The position numbers and the translations under genes were made by a program. A stretch of DNA of 64,000 bases from Penicillium oxalicum. Lineage: Eukaryota > Ascomycota > Eurotiomycetes > Eurotiales > Aspergillaceae. The notes beneath the pieces are model-generated. The model did no database searches. It saw only the letters and a program-made list of their open reading frames with translations, and was not told the origin of the DNA. Below, piece after piece: positions 61,762-64,000 of the stretch (within the stretch, counting starts at the first letter, position 1; the number at the start of each line of letters is the position of its first letter). The stretch spans positions 1,302,001 to 1,366,000 of the forward strand of contig NC_064656.1 of NCBI RefSeq assembly GCF_001723175.1, read 5' to 3'.

Positions 61762-63842
61762 TCAAGACTTGCGTTCCACCACAGGGATAGGAGGGTGGTC
61801 CGAGTGTTCTCCAACCTGGCCGGAAAGACCTTCAACTTCGATGCGAGGCCCGACAAAGTTCTTCCGACCATCGAAGATCCATGTAATCGTCGAGATGACA
61901 AAGACGATACCAAAGGCGGCAACACAGTAGTCTGTACATGCATCGTTAGCGATATAAGGGGGTTTGCGATGCAAGCTGATGGGAAAATGAACATACTCAT
62001 GTTGCTACCTGTGGCGGGGAGCTCAGGTGGGAAGAGGAAGAGAATGGTGGTGAGAATGATATAAACCAGCGAGACCTGTGATCTGTTAGTGACTGATACC
62101 GCTACCACCGGGAAGGGGCTCTTCTTGGCTCAACTTACAATGTTCAAGATCCAGCCGAGCCAGTTGGGAAGGACAAAAGGCCGCTCAGGAAGGGTGTTGC
62201 GCCCACGAAGGCAATTGATCGCAATGGGAATGCCATAGGCCAGATCCAGGAGGACTACGGAAGCGGACACGATGGCATTGAAGGCACTGCGACCGGGTCA
62301 GCAAAACGCTCTCGGTACATTCAAGCCACGCTTGTGACAAGCTCACCTCGTGGAGCCCAAGAAGATCAGGCCAAAAATGATGACCAGGGCCAAGTTGAGG
62401 ACGAGCGAGTTCAGGGGGACCTTCAATTTGGGGTGCACTTGGGCGAAAAAGCGCGAAAAAGGCAGACCGCCATCGCGCGCAAAGGCGTAGCACATGCGAC
62501 TGCTGGTTGTCATGATCGCGGTGGTTGCGAAGAGCATACACACAAGCGGGAAGCTGTCGTGGTGATTTGTCAGAATCCCACACTCGTCAGGTCGTCGACA
62601 TTCCAAACACTTACATCAACAGGCAAATGGCACCAGCATTGTTCTGAGTGGCATTCTTGAGAATAGCAAGGAGAGGCCCGGCCGACGATGCGATAATGTC
62701 GTTGATGTTGCCGGCCACAAAGAGCAAAACGACCAGGAAAATGGTACCGGTCACAGTGCCGATGCCGACACAAGCGATCATAATCTTGGGGCCCTCGACA
62801 GAAGGATTGGGGATTTCTTCAATCATGTGTGCCACACCATCCTGCATCGGGATTAGTCAGTGTCGACTGTAGAAATCCAAGTGCATGGGAGAGAAAAAAG
62901 GGACTTACGAATCCGGTTACACCAAGACCACCTTGCAGCAGCTACTCATGGTCAGTATGACGAGGGTCAAATCGCGCAGAGAGCAGAAGACTCACTCCAA
63001 GGAGCCAGGCAATGCCATCGGGCCAACCGGTCTCATTGATAAACTCGCGAAAGACGAAACTAATTTGATGTTAATACTGTTTGACCCTGAAGGTAAAAGA
63101 GCATTCAGACATACTCTCCCGAGTTGTAGTTGGGCGAGGCACAGGCGAGAACGGTGATGCAAATCACGGTGAACCCAGTCAGAGACCAGATGACTGATGA
63201 GGGGGTCAGCAAGCCGTCACGATCGTCGCAAAGAACGTTTGCAAGTCATAAGAGACTCACAGGCTGCTTTATTAAACAGGGGCAAAATTCTGTTCAACAA
63301 ACTATTGATCGAAAATGCGACAATATTATAGGCAATGTAGATCAAGAACTGGTGCCAGCGTTGAGGGTCGTACTCCTGTGGGAAAGAGAAGAAAAAAAGA
63401 AAAGGGAATCAGTCTTGTGCTCATCTGACGGTGCCGGACCACTGCGTACCGGGTTCATCAGGGAAATCACGCCGAGGATAAGCTGACTCCCCAGCAGACC
63501 ACCGGTGGCCACCAGGGCCACCCATCCGGAGCAGTTCACCCACCCGGTGATCCAGGAGAGGATGGGTACCCAGCGCTCCCAAGAAACTGCAGATTGATTA
63601 GATTCTTGCATTGAAGCATTCGAAGCAGAGGGAAACCTCTAATTCCGGAATCCGAAGATACGTACTGACTGGAAACGTATCAATATTAGTTCAATGCATA
63701 TGTGTCTTGACTCGAATGTATTTCTTTCTGTTGGTTTCACTTACCAGCAACCCAGTGATATTGACCTCCAGCACTATTGTCGTGGTTAGCCAAGAACCCA
63801 ATGCAGTGAATTCCAAGTCTTCATTTTTCTTCCATGGACTCA

Positions 63843-63885
<43 letters not shown>

Positions 63886-64000
63886 GTGTGTATGTGTGTA
63901 CGCGCAGGTATGGGTTTTCTCTCCAACTTACGTAGGATACGCAGAAAGAAACTCGGCCAAAGACGCAGCCATGCACAGATTGCAAATACCGGCCGTGATC
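61762..64000 (-). CDS. Amino-acid/GABA/choline-type permease (APC family), 5' part off window
   Basis: Plasma-membrane transporter of the fungal amino acid-choline group (GABA permease/Hnm1-like). Twelve exons visible: complement(61762..61931, 61997..62075, 62139..62286, 62347..62553, 62615..62841, 62909..62941, 62996..63059, 63115..63193, 63261..63375, 63450..63586, 63745..63773, 63932..>64000), about 452 residues. All joins keep frame. Signatures are YPTAGGQYHWVA split over exons, SWERWVPILSWITGWVN, GLGVTGFDGVAHMIEEIPNP (the family hallmark), TTSSRMCYAFARDGGLPFS and a C-terminal hydrophilic tail. Missing is the N-terminus with the first membrane helices. Very intron-dense compared with its neighbours. 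Confidence 0.92.
63847..63883. repeat. CT dinucleotide repeat in permease intron
   Basis: Roughly 18 CT units in the intron 63774-63931 of the permease gene, followed by a GT-rich stretch. It lies on the strand opposite to transcription, so the transcript carries a GA run. Confidence 0.9.

Overview
The window is nuclear DNA of a filamentous ascomycete, most likely an Aspergillus or close Eurotiales relative. The genes have short GT-AG introns with CTAAC/CTGAC-type branch sites, pyrimidine-rich leaders and long gene-poor spacers. The left half matches in content, order and orientation the galactosaminogalactan (GAG) locus that I know from Aspergillus fumigatus chromosome 3.

Left half (1-31.6 kb): the five-gene GAG exopolysaccharide locus. 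gtb3 (minus, cut by the left edge) is a giant membrane glycosyltransferase. agd3 (plus) is the secreted deacetylase, ega3 (plus) the membrane-anchored endo-galactosaminidase, sph3 (minus) the GH135 hydrolase and uge3 (plus) the UDP-hexose 4-epimerase. Together they supply UDP-Gal/UDP-GalNAc (Uge3), polymerise and export the chain (Gtb3), process or cleave it (Sph3, Ega3) and deacetylate it outside the cell (Agd3). gtb3/agd3 and sph3/uge3 are divergent pairs. The spacers are large (2.6, 6.8, 6.5 and 1.3 kb), and I could not support any further gene in them.

Middle (32-46 kb): a mitochondrial ribosomal protein of the L37/mL54 family, a glutathione S-transferase-like protein and a phosphoinositide-specific phospholipase C. 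A 6 kb gene-poor stretch follows with a striking compound triplet repeat. After it come a spliced 49-residue cysteine-rich microprotein and a small cupin.

Right part (46-64 kb): an MFS transporter of the Dal5 (allantoate permease-like) family, divergent from a TauD-type dioxygenase. Next are an Ipa1/UBE3D-like E2-binding protein and a small coiled-coil protein. Two tail-to-tail beta-carbonic anhydrase genes follow: one has lost the Arg of the catalytic dyad by substitution, and the other carries an in-frame loss of that Arg codon plus three apparent one-base deletions. Last come a questin-oxidase-like (DUF4243) protein and an amino-acid/GABA/choline-type permease that runs off the right edge.

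Start and splice calls come from reading the sequence by eye: ATG context, donor, branch and acceptor, and continuity of family motifs. Functional names come from recognised motifs and synteny, not from database searches.
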